From NCBI GenBank assembly GCA_021737645.1, contig JAIPDO010000013.1, positions 1-64,000 of the forward strand: DNA of 64,000 nucleotides, written 5' to 3'. Origin of the DNA: Desulfarculaceae bacterium (GTDB taxonomy: Bacteria; Desulfobacterota; Desulfarculia; Desulfarculales; Desulfarculaceae). Numbering within the stretch: position 1 is the first letter of the stretch; each line of letters begins with the position of its first letter. Below the pieces are notes generated by a model. The model did not search any database, was not told the origin of the DNA, and was given only the letters and a program-made list of their open reading frames with translations. A program made the position numbers and the translations under genes. This document shows, one piece after another, positions 33,361 through 42,969 of this stretch.

Positions 33361-35652
33361 CTAATTAGGCGTTCTCCATCCCTTGAAAATTCCCCCGATC
33401 TCCCTTTCCATCACGGCGTCGACACACTGGTCCAAGGCCAGAGACATCTTGCAGCCCAGCTGCTTCCAGCGCCGGGCCATGGGGTCGAAGGCCGCGTCCA
33501 AACTGTCCATGGTTCCCCCTGTTCGACAGGCGTTTAGGGCAATGGCGTTCATGCGGCGGCACTCCTCTTGCGGGGTAAGACGCCGGGTTTGCTGGGGTGC
33601 GGGAGCCTGCTGCTGCCGAGGCCTCGGGGGCGCGGCCTGGGGCGGGGCGTTGCGCGCGGCCTTGGCGTATATCTTTTCGCCGGCCGGGCGCCAGTAGCAG
33701 TTGTTTTGCCGGGCATAGGCCAGGGCCTTGCCCGCCTCCTGGGTCTGGCGGGCGGCGATGTTGCGGTCAAAGATGATGCCCGCCCGCAGGCACAGCGCCT
33801 TGGCGCGCCCCTTGTCGTACCAGTAGCACCCCCTGGCCTGGGTCAGGATGTTCTTTAGCCCGCTCAGGTTTTGGCTTTTCTGGGCCTGGGGAAAGGCCGC
33901 GTCATAGCTCCGGCTCAAATCGTGACAGTGTAAAAACGCCTGGGCCTTGGCTTGCCAAGCACAACCTTGGGCCTGGGAGGCCAACTGTCCGGCGGCTCGG
34001 CGGTCGTTTTTTTTCAGGGCCTGACTATAGGCCTGGGCCAGCTGCCCACATCGCCGTTTTTTGGCGGCCTGGGCCGGTCCTTTTTTAGATAGGTCGTGCA
34101 CGCTCAGGGTGACCAGGCTTCCCGACTTGGCCGAGGCTCCGGGGCCGGGGCTCTGGCTGGCCACCCGCCCGGCCTGCTCGGGCCGGGGGGCCGGGCCCGC
34201 GGAGGTGATCTTGTATCTTAGGCCCGCCCGGGCCAGGGTCTGGGCCGCCTGCTCGGCGTTCATTCCGACTAATCGGGGCACCACCCTCTGGGCCTGCAAC
34301 TGGGCCTGGCCGGGGCACTTGCGTCGGGTAATGGTGGCCAGGGTGGAGGCGGCCTGCTCCCGGTTGCCCTCGGCGGCGAACTTGGCGTGAGCGGCCCACA
34401 GCTTGCGGCACAGGGCCAGGGGCAGGCAGGCGCTGTGGTCGTTGTTCCACACCCAGCCCCGCCCCGCGTCGCAGGCGCAAACCGCCCGGCCTTGGGCCTG
34501 GTCCCATTGGGCAAAGGCGTGCTTGGGGCAGTGGGTGGCCAGCAGGGCCTTTTGCCTGCGGTCGGCCTGCCCATAACAGGCCTCCGCTTGTTTGGCGGCG
34601 GCCTGGGCCGCGTCGCGCGCCTGGCGCACCGCGCCCAGGGTCTGGGCCGCGTCCCCGTAGAGCGCGGGTGCGTCCTGGCACTGCCGCCATATTTGCATCA
34701 CCCCCAGCAACTGGGTGTGCCGCTCATCGGCCTGCACCAGGCGTTTGTGCTCCTGGGGTGCGCCGGGCGGCTGTAGCTGTTGGTCCTTCTTTATTAAGAG
34801 GGGCTCTTTTTTAAGGCGGGTGATGGCCGGAGTCAGAATGGCCACGCTTTGGTGGGCGAAATCGGCCTGTACGGAGTCCAGGGTGTCGGGTAGGGGCTTC
34901 CCTTGGCGGGAGCTGTCGTATATCTGCAACACCAGGCCCCGGCCGCCGCCCAGTCTCTGGGCCGTTTCCAGGAGGAGATTGTCCAGCTTAACAAACAGCG
35001 CCTCCATCTTTTCGCGCTGGCCTTGAAAGTAGTAGTAGGCGGTGCCGGTCTTCCCAAAAAACTGGCGGTCTATTTTATCGGCCCTTTGCACCAACTCGTT
35101 GGCCCGCTTGCCCTTGGCGGCCAGGGCGTGCAGCTTGGGCCACTGGCCGCGCAGCCAGTTATGGGATTGTTTGGCCCGCCACATGGACGAGTTCAGCTCC
35201 TGATGCAACGCCGCGGCCTGCTCCAGGGCCTTTTGCAGCTTCATCTGTTCGGCGCTTATGCGGGCCTTGTCCCCGGAGGCGCAGGCTTCTTGGGCCTGTT
35301 GGCTGGCCAGGGAATACAGGGACTTGAGCGGCGCGGCCTGGGCTCTTGCCTGCTTGGCCCAGTGGCGCAGGTCCCGGGCGTGGCCCAAGGCCTGCTTGAA
35401 CAACTGAGCCTGGGCCAGGACCAGGGAGGTGAGACGCGCCGCCTCGCTGCGGTCGGCTCGCATGCGCTCCAGGGCGCCCTTGTGCTCGGCCCACTCCCGT
35501 CCGCCCGCAAGGGCCATCATCTGGCCGGTGATGTCGCGCAGGCGGGCCTCATAGGCGCTTCGCGGCCCCCCGGCGGCCAGGGAGGCAAATAGGCAGAGGC
35601 ATGAAAGCAGGCAGCAAAGGGCGGTTGAAAGGCGCAGGGCAGGACGCAGCAT
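33361..35652 (-). CDS. Large secreted protein with a PASTA-like domain
   Basis: 763 aa, signal peptide RLSTALCCLLSCLCLFASLA. Long helical, Ala/Gln/Lys-rich region (about 30-400) with coiled-coil character, a Cys-containing module around 385-430 (AVCACDAGRGWVWNND), a PASTA-like unit at about 455-520 (VVPRLVGMNAEQAAQTLARA then ASQSPGPGASAKSGSLVTLS), and repeated C-x-W/Y motifs to the end (QGCAWQAKA, RGCYWYDKG, NNCYWRPAG) forming three similar units. PASTA domains bind cell-wall or glycan. Likely periplasmic or outer-surface structural protein; function unknown. Confidence 0.72.
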   Translation of the reverse strand: MLRPALRLSTALCCLLSCLCLFASLAAGGPRSAYEARLRDITGQMMALAGGREWAEHKGALERMRADRSEAARLTSLVLAQAQLFKQALGHARDLRHWAKQARAQAAPLKSLYSLASQQAQEACASGDKARISAEQMKLQKALEQAAALHQELNSSMWRAKQSHNWLRGQWPKLHALAAKGKRANELVQRADKIDRQFFGKTGTAYYYFQGQREKMEALFVKLDNLLLETAQRLGGGRGLVLQIYDSSRQGKPLPDTLDSVQADFAHQSVAILTPAITRLKKEPLLIKKDQQLQPPGAPQEHKRLVQADERHTQLLGVMQIWRQCQDAPALYGDAAQTLGAVRQARDAAQAAAKQAEACYGQADRRQKALLATHCPKHAFAQWDQAQGRAVCACDAGRGWVWNNDHSACLPLALCRKLWAAHAKFAAEGNREQAASTLATITRRKCPGQAQLQAQRVVPRLVGMNAEQAAQTLARAGLRYKITSAGPAPRPEQAGRVASQSPGPGASAKSGSLVTLSVHDLSKKGPAQAAKKRRCGQLAQAYSQALKKNDRRAAGQLASQAQGCAWQAKAQAFLHCHDLSRSYDAAFPQAQKSQNLSGLKNILTQARGCYWYDKGRAKALCLRAGIIFDRNIAARQTQEAGKALAYARQNNCYWRPAGEKIYAKAARNAPPQAAPPRPRQQQAPAPQQTRRLTPQEECRRMNAIALNACRTGGTMDSLDAAFDPMARRWKQLGCKMSLALDQCVDAVMEREIGGIFKGWRTPN

Positions 35653-35828
35653 GAGCTAGAAACCACTCCCGGCAAGAGAAGCATGGGTGAATCCCATTTT
35701 GGCCTGTTTGCCGCTTCTTAGGCAAGCCGCGAGGCAGGCGGCCTGGAAATTGCCATGGCTATCAGGGGATTAATGGCTTAGACTGAGCTTACCTGCTTAA
35801 CATAACTCAAATTATCTGGAGTTTGATC

Positions 35829-37373
35829 ATGCATTGGCGCCTGCGCAACGGTTTAACCGTCCTGCTGTCCCTGTTGGTGCTTTTCACTCTCTGTCTTTCG
35901 CCGGCCCAGGCCGCGCCCGTCCAGGACGCCTCCCTGGCAAAAACCCTGGCCCGCTTCGAGGCCTACGCCGAGAAAAACCGGCAGGCCTTCGGAGTGCCGG
36001 GCATGGCCGTGGCCGTGGTGGCCGGTGACAAGGTGGTCTACGTCAAGGGCCTGGGCACCACTGCTTTGGAGGGCGGCCGCCCCGTGGACGGCGACACCAT
36101 CTTCCAGATAGGTTCCACCTCCAAGGCCTTCACCGCCACCATGGTGGCCATGATGGCCGACCAGAAAAAGCTCTCCTGGGACGACCGGGTGATCGAGCAC
36201 CTGCCTTCCTTTTTGATGAAGGACCCCTGGGTCACCCGGGAGTTTCTCATCAAGGACCTGATGGCCCAGCACACCGGCCTGGCCCCCCACGCCGGGGAGC
36301 TGGAGGCTTTCTTCGGCTTCACCCGGGAGCAGATGGTCGCCTCCCTGGCCCACATGAAGCCCGTTACCAGTTTCCGCTCGGCCTTCGCCTACCAAAACAT
36401 CCCCTTCCTGGTGGCGGCCAAGATCGTGGGGCGTCACAGCGGGATGGGCTACGGCGAGTTCTTGAAAAAGAAAATATGGCAGCCCCTGGGCATGAGCCGC
36501 ACCAGCCTGCCCGAGAGCGGGCTGGCGGTGGGCGACAATGTCACACGCCTGCACCGGCGTGAGAACGGCAAGACGGTGATGTTGGCCCAGGAATGGCCCT
36601 ACAAGGATTGGATCTATGAATTCGGCCCGGCCGGGGGCATCAACTCCTCGGTAAAGGACATGACCCAGTGGCTTCGCCTGCATATCAACCGGGGCGAGGT
36701 GGACGGCAAACGCCTGGTAAGCGCCGCCAACATGGACTTCATGCACACCCCGGCCACCCCGGCCAAGACCGATTTGGCCAGTGGATTGCTGGCGCAGTAT
36801 TGCCAGGCCTGGATCTACGAGCGCCGCGACTCCACCTTTACCACCATCTGGCACAACGGCGACACCACGGTGAACCACGCCATGATCGCCTTCATGCCCG
36901 GCAAGAAGGTGGGCCTGGTTATGCTCAGCAACCTGGGCGGGGTGGACATGCTCGACAACCTGGCCCGTTATTTTTGCGATGTGTATAACGGCCTGGAGCC
37001 AAAGGACTATTGCGGCGACTACCTGGCAAAGCTCAAAAAGGCCGGCGGCGAGAGCGAACTGCCCCCCCGGCCCAAAAACCCTTCGCCGCCCCTGCCCCTG
37101 GAGCGCTACGTGGGCAGCTATCACAATCCCGTCTATAAGGTCGTGAACGTGACTCTGAAAAACGGGGGCCTGGAGATGACCATGGGGCCCGGGAAGGTGC
37201 GCATGAAGCTCACCCCCTGGGACCGGGACCAGTTTTTGGCCAAGGATGTGGTCGATCCCGTGTTGGTCCAGATGGTCTTGTCTTTTGAACTCGGGCCGGA
37301 GGGAAAAATCGATTGCCTGCGCGTGATGGACCTGGAGAACGAAGACGGGGGGGTGTTTACCAGGGTTAAATAA
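35829..37373 (+). CDS. Serine hydrolase of the class C beta-lactamase/DD-peptidase fold
   Basis: 514 aa from ATG 35829 (GGAG seven bases upstream). Signal peptide VLLSLLVLFTLCLSPAQA. Active-site Ser96-x-x-Lys99 in IGSTSKAFTA, Tyr188-x-Asn190 in AFAYQNIPF, with AQHTGLAPHAG between; the KTG-like third box is taken by HNGDTTVNHAMI. C-terminal beta-domain (about 415-514) as in DUF3471 fusions. Probably a periplasmic peptidase or esterase rather than a resistance enzyme. No operon partner; leader to next gene starts at 37374. Confidence 0.88.
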   Translation: MHWRLRNGLTVLLSLLVLFTLCLSPAQAAPVQDASLAKTLARFEAYAEKNRQAFGVPGMAVAVVAGDKVVYVKGLGTTALEGGRPVDGDTIFQIGSTSKAFTATMVAMMADQKKLSWDDRVIEHLPSFLMKDPWVTREFLIKDLMAQHTGLAPHAGELEAFFGFTREQMVASLAHMKPVTSFRSAFAYQNIPFLVAAKIVGRHSGMGYGEFLKKKIWQPLGMSRTSLPESGLAVGDNVTRLHRRENGKTVMLAQEWPYKDWIYEFGPAGGINSSVKDMTQWLRLHINRGEVDGKRLVSAANMDFMHTPATPAKTDLASGLLAQYCQAWIYERRDSTFTTIWHNGDTTVNHAMIAFMPGKKVGLVMLSNLGGVDMLDNLARYFCDVYNGLEPKDYCGDYLAKLKKAGGESELPPRPKNPSPPLPLERYVGSYHNPVYKVVNVTLKNGGLEMTMGPGKVRMKLTPWDRDQFLAKDVVDPVLVQMVLSFELGPEGKIDCLRVMDLENEDGGVFTRVK

Positions 37374-37459
37374 GGGCGGACGGCGCTTGGAGGGCGGCCG
37401 TTTGTGTCCGTGTTGCGCCTTGCGTTAAAAGTGGTTGTAACGCAATACTAGTAGATAGG

Positions 37460-37565
37460 AAGATTTCCCATGGGGGGCCGGTAAATAAGACCGGTTGACC
37501 ACCATGTCCCCAAAGGTTTGAGCCGCCTGCCGCAACCCAAATGAATTGGGTGAGTCCAGGCCAGG
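37460..37565 (+). promoter_or_regulatory. Structured 5' leader of the hybrid kinase gene
   Basis: Two adjacent stem systems. First: CATGG (37469-37473) with CCATG (37502-37506) enclosing CCGGT/ACCGG (37478-37482, 37490-37494). Second: GCCTG (37525-37529) with CAGGC (37557-37561) enclosing ACCCAA/TTGGGT (37535-37540, 37546-37551), leaving a symmetric internal loop CCGCA/GAGTC. It ends 26 bases before the start codon. It does not match a riboswitch class I can name. Confidence 0.45.
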
Positions 37566-37586
37566 GAAAGGCGGAAAAACACCGCT

Positions 37587-40500
37587 ATGCTTGCACGCCT
37601 GAAAGTCTCCACCCGTTTGGGTATGGGCTTTGCCGCCGTGCTGATCCTTATGCTTTTAGTGGGCGCCCTGGCCCTTTACCAGATCCACAAGCTGGGCCAA
37701 ATCAACCATAATCTCTATTTACACCCCTTTGCCGTCAGCAACGCCGCCCAGCGCCTCAACACCAATTCCAACCGCATCCAAATGGATCTGGACCAACTGG
37801 CCTCGGGACTTGCCCAGGTAGAGGACGTCCGCTTGTCCGTGGAAACCTTCCGCATTCAGATGGAGAGCGACCTGAGGTTGATGGCCCAGCGCTACCTGGG
37901 CGATATGGCTGACGTGCGCCGGGTCCAGGATTTGCTGGCGAAGTGGATACCCCTGCAAAATCGTATCTTCGCCCTGGACCGTAACGGCGACTATCCCATG
38001 ATGGTCACTCTCACCCGCCTGGACAGCGCCAACCTGGCCCGGCAACTGCGCCGGGGCAGCCGGGTTCTGCGCAACTTCGCCATGGACAAGGCCGGGTATT
38101 TCACCGAGGAGTCCATGCGCGCCCAAAGGCACTACCGCTACGCCCTTATCGGATCCCTGGCGGCTGCCCTGGTGCTGGGCGTTCTGCTTACTTTTTATGT
38201 CGCGCGTTCGTTGCTGGGCTCCCTGCGCCGGGTGGCCTCGGCCAGTGAGTTGGTGGCCAAGGGCATGCCTCCCCAGGCCCTGGAGGACATGCCCGCCGAC
38301 GCCCTGGGCCGCCTGGCCGCCAGCCTGCAAAGCATGCTCAGCGGGGTGGTGGGCGAGGGCCGCTCCATAAGGGATAACCTGCCCGCCCATCTGTGGATGG
38401 CCGACCGGGAAATGACCCTGACCATGATCAATCCGGCGGCGGCTCCTCTGCTGGAGGCCCTGGCGGGCCACCCGGTAAAGGACATATTGGGGCGGCTCAA
38501 GGTGGAGCAGGTGCTCAGGGACCAGGAGGGGCGCAGCGCCTCCCTGGCCATGCAGGCCCTGGAGCAGGGCAAACAGTTCGAAGCCCAGGTCAGCTTCCGG
38601 CCCAACGGCAAAACGCTGCACATGCAGCAGGTCTTGGCCCCGGTGGTGGACCTGGAGGGCAACATAACCGGGGTGATGGGAGTGGGCCTGGACATCACCA
38701 GCCGCCTGGAGATGGAGCAGGCCCTGGCCGAGAGCGAGGAGCAGTTCCGCCGGGCCATCATGAGCGCCCCCCAGCCCATCATGCTCCACGCCGAGGACGG
38801 CCGGGTGATCCAGCTGAACCGGGCCTGGACCGGCCTGAGCGGCTATTCTTCGGAGCAGATCAAAACCATCGATGATTGGGTTAATCTGGCCTATCCGGGC
38901 AAGGCGGCCCAGGTCAAGAAGAACATCCAGAGGCTCTACGGCCTGGGGAAGTCCACCGACGAGGGCGAGTTCACGGTGCGCACCGCCGGCGGCGGCCGGC
39001 GCATATGGCAGTTTTCCACCGCGCCCCTGGGGCGTCTGCCCGACGGCCGCCATCTGGTCTTGTCCATGGCCGTGGACCTCACCGAGCGCAAGCGGGCCGA
39101 GGAGCAGACCAAGGCCAGCGAGGAGCGTTTCCGCTCCCTGGTCAACAACGTGCCCGGCGTGGTTTATCGCTGCCTGGTGGATCAGCACTGGACCATGGTC
39201 TACCTCAGCGACGAGGTGGAGGACATCACCGGCTACCCCGCCGATGACTTCCTCGGCAACCAGGTGCGCACCTATGCTTCCATAATCCATCCGGGCGACC
39301 GGGAGGCGGTGGAGCGCCAGGTGTCCCAGGCCCTGAGCGAGAACCGGCCCTTCAGCCTGGAGTACCGCCTGCTGCGCGCCGACGGCAAGGTGGCCTGGAT
39401 CTTCGAGAAGGGCTCCCGGGCCCAGAACGGCGGCCAGGAGGGCCGCTGGCTGGATGGGGTGATCCTGGACATAACCGCGGCCAAGCAGGCCGAGCAGGCC
39501 AAGGAGCGCAGCGAGATCCTCTACAGCGCTTTGTTTCACCGGGCGGGAGACGCCATCATAATTATGGAGGCGGGGGGCGAGGCGGTCGGCACCATCATAG
39601 CGGCCAACCAGGCGACTGCGGACATGCACGGCTACGAGCTTTCCGAGCTGGTGGGCATGCACATCAGCCAACTCAACGCCCCCGGGTACAAGCAGGATCT
39701 GTATAGGCGCTTCGAGTCCCTCGATGAGGGCGAGAACTTGAAGTTGGAGCTGCGTCATAAACGCAAGGATGGCGGCATCTTCCCGGTGGAGGTAAGCGCC
39801 GGGCTCATCGAGCTGGACGGCAAGAAATACGTCCTGGGCATGGACCGCGACATCAGCGAGCGCCTGGAGTCTGAAAACGCCCTCAGGGCCAGCGAGGACC
39901 GCTTCCGGGAGCTGTTCAACAACATGGGCAGCGGGGTGGCGATCTACGCCCCCAGCCCGGACGGGTGGAAGTTCCAAATCAAAGAGATGAATCCCGCCGG
40001 CCTGCGCATCATGGCCAAGCGGCGCGAGGATGTCATCGGCTGCGATGTGGAGGAGGTTTTCCCCGGGGTGGCCCAACTGGGCCTCTTGGAGGTTTTTCGG
40101 CGGGTGTGGCGCACCGGGACGGCCGAGCAACTTCCCCTGAGTGTCTACGAGGACTACCAGATCAACCTATGGGTGGAAAACTATGTCTGCCGCCTGCCCT
40201 CGGGCGAGGTGGTGGCCATCTTCGAAGACGTGACCAAGCGCAAGCAGGCTGAAGTCGAGCGGGCCAAGCTGGAGTCCCAGCTCAGGCAAAGCCAGAAGCT
40301 GGAGGCCATCGGCACCCTGGCCGGAGGCATCGCCCACGACTTCAACAACATCCTCATGGCCATCATGGGCTACGCCGAGCTGGCCCGGGAGGACCTGCCC
40401 GAAGCCAGCCCCTCGGCCGATAGCCTGGAGCAGGTACTCGTGGCCAGCGAGCGGGCCAAAAGTCTGGTGCGCCAGATTCTTTCCTTCAGCCGCCGCGAGG

Positions 40501-41444
40501 AGCCGGACAAGGCTCCCCTGGATGTGGCTTCCGTGGTGGGCGAGGTGTTCACCATGCTCAGGGCTTCCATCCCCACCACGGTGGAGATGCGCCTGGAGGA
40601 GCCCCTGGCCCACGACCAGGTGCTGGCCGACCCGGTGCAGATTCAGCAGGTGATCATGAACCTGTGCACCAACGCGGCCCAGGCCATGGAGCAAAATGGC
40701 GGGGTGCTCCGGGTGGAGCTTACCCGGGTTGAGCTGGACTCGGAAACCGCCGCCGCCTACGCCCTGCTGGAGGCGGGGTCTTATCTGTGCTTCTCGGTGA
40801 GCGACACCGGGGTGGGCATCAGCCGCGAGGTCAGGAACCGTATCTTCGAGCCGTTTTTCACCACCAAACAGGCCGCCCAGGGCACCGGCATGGGCCTGGC
40901 GGTGGCCCACGGCATCGCGGTGAACCACGGCGGCATGATCACCGTGTACTCAGAGCTGGGCGAGGGCAGCAAGTTCAACGTGTACCTGCCGGTTTACGGC
41001 GGGGCCGACCAATGGGTCCAGGCGCCTTCGCTGGCTCCTGGCGAGTTCCAGGGCGACGGCGAACGGGTGTTTTTCGTGGATGACGAGCCGGCCCTGGCCG
41101 ATTTGGGCAAGCGCATGCTGGGCGGCCTGGGCTATCAGGTTAGTTCCTTCAACAGCCCCGCCGAGGCCCTTGAGGCCTTCTTGGCCGAGCCGGAGGCCTG
41201 CGATCTGTTGATCACCGACTACACCATGCCCAAGATGACCGGAGTGGAACTGGGCGCGGCGTTTTTAAAGAAGCGCCCGGAGCTTCCGGTGATCGTCTGC
41301 ACCGGCTTCAACAACCAGCTCCGCGAGGACCGGGCCAGGCGTCAGGGCATCAGGTCGGTTCTCTACAAGCCCTTGGCCAGGTTGGACCTGGCCAAGGCGG
41401 TGCGCAACGCCTTGCAGGACGTCCACCAATCCCAGCCCGTCTAA
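37587..41444 (+). CDS. Membrane-bound hybrid histidine kinase with five PAS domains and a receiver
   Basis: 1285 aa. TM1 about 13-35 (FAAVLILMLLVGALALYQI), a helical periplasmic domain to about 185, TM2 (ALIGSLAAALVLGVLLTFYV), HAMP-like linker, then about five PAS units (roughly 255-370, 385-495, 505-630, 640-765, 775-890). HisKA His917 in GTLAGGIAHDFNNILMAIMG, HATPase N-box VIMNLCTNAAQAM, DTGVGIS, GTGMGLAVAHGIA. C-terminal receiver with Asp1211 in LLITDYTMPKMTG and Lys in LYKPLA. It should autophosphorylate and pass phosphate to its own receiver, then onward; no cognate output regulator is adjacent. Preceded by a structured leader. Confidence 0.93.
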   Translation: MLARLKVSTRLGMGFAAVLILMLLVGALALYQIHKLGQINHNLYLHPFAVSNAAQRLNTNSNRIQMDLDQLASGLAQVEDVRLSVETFRIQMESDLRLMAQRYLGDMADVRRVQDLLAKWIPLQNRIFALDRNGDYPMMVTLTRLDSANLARQLRRGSRVLRNFAMDKAGYFTEESMRAQRHYRYALIGSLAAALVLGVLLTFYVARSLLGSLRRVASASELVAKGMPPQALEDMPADALGRLAASLQSMLSGVVGEGRSIRDNLPAHLWMADREMTLTMINPAAAPLLEALAGHPVKDILGRLKVEQVLRDQEGRSASLAMQALEQGKQFEAQVSFRPNGKTLHMQQVLAPVVDLEGNITGVMGVGLDITSRLEMEQALAESEEQFRRAIMSAPQPIMLHAEDGRVIQLNRAWTGLSGYSSEQIKTIDDWVNLAYPGKAAQVKKNIQRLYGLGKSTDEGEFTVRTAGGGRRIWQFSTAPLGRLPDGRHLVLSMAVDLTERKRAEEQTKASEERFRSLVNNVPGVVYRCLVDQHWTMVYLSDEVEDITGYPADDFLGNQVRTYASIIHPGDREAVERQVSQALSENRPFSLEYRLLRADGKVAWIFEKGSRAQNGGQEGRWLDGVILDITAAKQAEQAKERSEILYSALFHRAGDAIIIMEAGGEAVGTIIAANQATADMHGYELSELVGMHISQLNAPGYKQDLYRRFESLDEGENLKLELRHKRKDGGIFPVEVSAGLIELDGKKYVLGMDRDISERLESENALRASEDRFRELFNNMGSGVAIYAPSPDGWKFQIKEMNPAGLRIMAKRREDVIGCDVEEVFPGVAQLGLLEVFRRVWRTGTAEQLPLSVYEDYQINLWVENYVCRLPSGEVVAIFEDVTKRKQAEVERAKLESQLRQSQKLEAIGTLAGGIAHDFNNILMAIMGYAELAREDLPEASPSADSLEQVLVASERAKSLVRQILSFSRREEPDKAPLDVASVVGEVFTMLRASIPTTVEMRLEEPLAHDQVLADPVQIQQVIMNLCTNAAQAMEQNGGVLRVELTRVELDSETAAAYALLEAGSYLCFSVSDTGVGISREVRNRIFEPFFTTKQAAQGTGMGLAVAHGIAVNHGGMITVYSELGEGSKFNVYLPVYGGADQWVQAPSLAPGEFQGDGERVFFVDDEPALADLGKRMLGGLGYQVSSFNSPAEALEAFLAEPEACDLLITDYTMPKMTGVELGAAFLKKRPELPVIVCTGFNNQLREDRARRQGIRSVLYKPLARLDLAKAVRNALQDVHQSQPV

Positions 41445-41570
41445 CCGCCCGCCCCTCACCCTGGCGAGGCTCCAAACTCACTCCGGCGGTTCGGCAACCC
41501 CGGTAGACATCTTGGTTGCCGGGCGTGGGCCTGATATGCTCTAGCAGCGGACCAGAGCAAGGAGCAAGGC

Positions 41571-41960
41571 ATGATCAGCATCAATGTCAAGACCGGCGCC
41601 CACTCCCAAGGGGTGGACATCACCCGCCAAGTGGCCCAGGTGGTCGAGGGAAGCGGGGTGGCCGAAGGTTGGTGCGAGGTGTTCGTGCCCCACACCACCG
41701 CGGCGGTGGCGGTGAACGAGGCGGCGGACCCGGACGTGATCACCGACATCATAAACACCCTGGACAAGCAGGTGCCCTGGCAGGGCGATTACCGCCACGC
41801 CGAGGGCAACTCGGCGGCCCACGTGAAAAGCGTGTTGGTCGGCCCCACGGTGCGCCTGCCGGTGAGCGGAGGCCGCCTGGCCCTGGGAACCTGGCAGGGG
41901 GTGTTCTTCATGGAGTTCGACGGCCCGCGCAGCCGCAAGGCCTGGGTGGACGTAAGATGA
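41571..41960 (+). CDS. YjbQ/UPF0047 family protein
   Basis: 129 aa, ATG 41571 after AAGGAG. YjbQ signature: EVFVPHTTAAVAVNEAADPDV, then GNSAAHVKSVLVGPT and GTWQGVFFMEFDGPRSR, with the conserved His residues and Gly-Thr-Trp-Gln motif. Members have weak thiamine-phosphate synthase activity in some tests; the physiological role is open. It shares an ATGA overlap with the next gene. Confidence 0.92.
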   Translation: MISINVKTGAHSQGVDITRQVAQVVEGSGVAEGWCEVFVPHTTAAVAVNEAADPDVITDIINTLDKQVPWQGDYRHAEGNSAAHVKSVLVGPTVRLPVSGGRLALGTWQGVFFMEFDGPRSRKAWVDVR

Positions 41961-42232
41961 GCCAGGCACCCCCCCCGCCCCCGGATAATGACCAGGAGCC
42001 GGAGTGGATCGACCCGGAGCTGGAGGTCAAGAAGGCCCGCGAGGCCTGGCTGCAACGACACTGGAAAATCGTCACGCCCCTGCTCATCGCGGTGATGCTG
42101 GCGGTGTTCATTTTGCCCCTGGTGTTCCTGTCCTTTTTGGAGGCCCTGGTCATCCAGATCGCCGGGGCGGGAATCCTCTATATGTTGGGCCGCAAGTTCA
42201 CCACCGCTTTTGACAAGCGGCGCATCTTCTAG
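41957..42232 (+). CDS. Small two-helix membrane protein
   Basis: 91 aa; ATG 41957 overlaps the YjbQ stop by four bases. Proline-rich acidic N-terminus (QAPPPPPDNDQEPEWIDPE), then two hydrophobic segments (IVTPLLIAVMLAVFILPLVF and ALVIQIAGAGILYML), short basic tail. No family recognised. Coupled to YjbQ translation. Confidence 0.65.
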   Translation: MSQAPPPPPDNDQEPEWIDPELEVKKAREAWLQRHWKIVTPLLIAVMLAVFILPLVFLSFLEALVIQIAGAGILYMLGRKFTTAFDKRRIF

Positions 42233-42316
42233 CCCCGCCCGTGGATCAGCCCTTCGCTTGGGCAAGCATCGCGTTATAATAGGGAGCCAGAATCAACCCC
42301 AGCACGAGGAGTCCCC

Positions 42317-42766
42317 ATGCCGCCGATGGCCGCCCGCAGCATCCTGATAGCCCTGTTGAGCGTGTTCACCCTGGCCGCCATGGCCCTGGCCGGGGGCAAG
42401 GACGACATAATGGCCGGCAACCGGGCCGCCCAGGCCGGGCAGTTCAAAAAGGCGATCACCCTGTACAGCCAGGCCATTGCCTCCAAGCAGCTGACCCCCG
42501 CCAACCTGGCCGTGGCCTACAACAACCGGGGCTCCGCCCGCGACGACCTGGGCCGGACCAAGGTGGCCCTGGCCGACTACGCCCAGGCCATCGCCATCGA
42601 TCCCGAATACGCCGAGGCCTATTACAACCGCAGCTACACCTACGAGAAGCTCAGGCAGTGGGACAAGGCCCTGGCCGACGGGTCCAAGGCGGCCGAGCTG
42701 CAACCCAACGACGATACCTATTTGCAGCGCGAGCATTATCTGCGCAGCAAAGCCAAGGGCAAGTAG
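42317..42766 (+). CDS. TPR-repeat protein, secreted or periplasmic
   Basis: 149 aa, ATG 42317 after GAGGAG. Signal-like N-terminus (SILIALLSVFTLAAMALA), then about three TPR units: NRAAQAGQFKKAITLYSQAI, VAYNNRGSARDDLGRTKVAL, and YAEAYYNRSYTYEKLRQWDK. Scaffold for protein contacts in the periplasm; partner unknown. Repeats begin directly after its stop. Confidence 0.85.
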   Translation: MPPMAARSILIALLSVFTLAAMALAGGKDDIMAGNRAAQAGQFKKAITLYSQAIASKQLTPANLAVAYNNRGSARDDLGRTKVALADYAQAIAIDPEYAEAYYNRSYTYEKLRQWDKALADGSKAAELQPNDDTYLQREHYLRSKAKGK

Positions 42767-42779
42767 GCGGCTTCGCCTA

Positions 42780-42935
42780 AGCGGCGGCTTCGCCAGGCGG
42801 CGCTATGCTGCGTTGCGGGCGGTAAATCGGGTCGACAGCCTAGATGCCTCCACACACGGCAAACGCTCCCGCCTAACCCCCTTTGGCCGCCCAAGCCTTG
42901 GGTCGCCTTGCCTGGCACCACCTGGCTGTGCCGCT
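42780..42935. repeat. Dispersed repeat family A, divergent copy 3
   Basis: Shares TATGCTGCGTTGCGGGCGG, the GCCTTG-GTCGCCTTGCCTGGCA stretch and the CTGGCTGTGCCG end with other family A copies, but lacks the GGCGTA hairpin. The gene-free stretch 42767-43245 holds this, a family B unit, a truncated family C and the terminator at 43181. Confidence 0.5.
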
Positions 42936-42969
42936 GAAGAAGGGGTCGTCCCGTTAGTTTCCAGCAATA

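Noticed and set aside
37460..37565. Cobalamin or c-di-GMP-I riboswitch before the hybrid kinase
   Set aside because: The conserved boxes of those classes (for example GCCACTG or the GEMM CAAAGC-type core) are absent.
37719..40130. 803-codon minus-strand frame opposite the hybrid kinase
   Set aside because: Antisense shadow; the plus strand encodes clear TM, PAS and kinase motifs.
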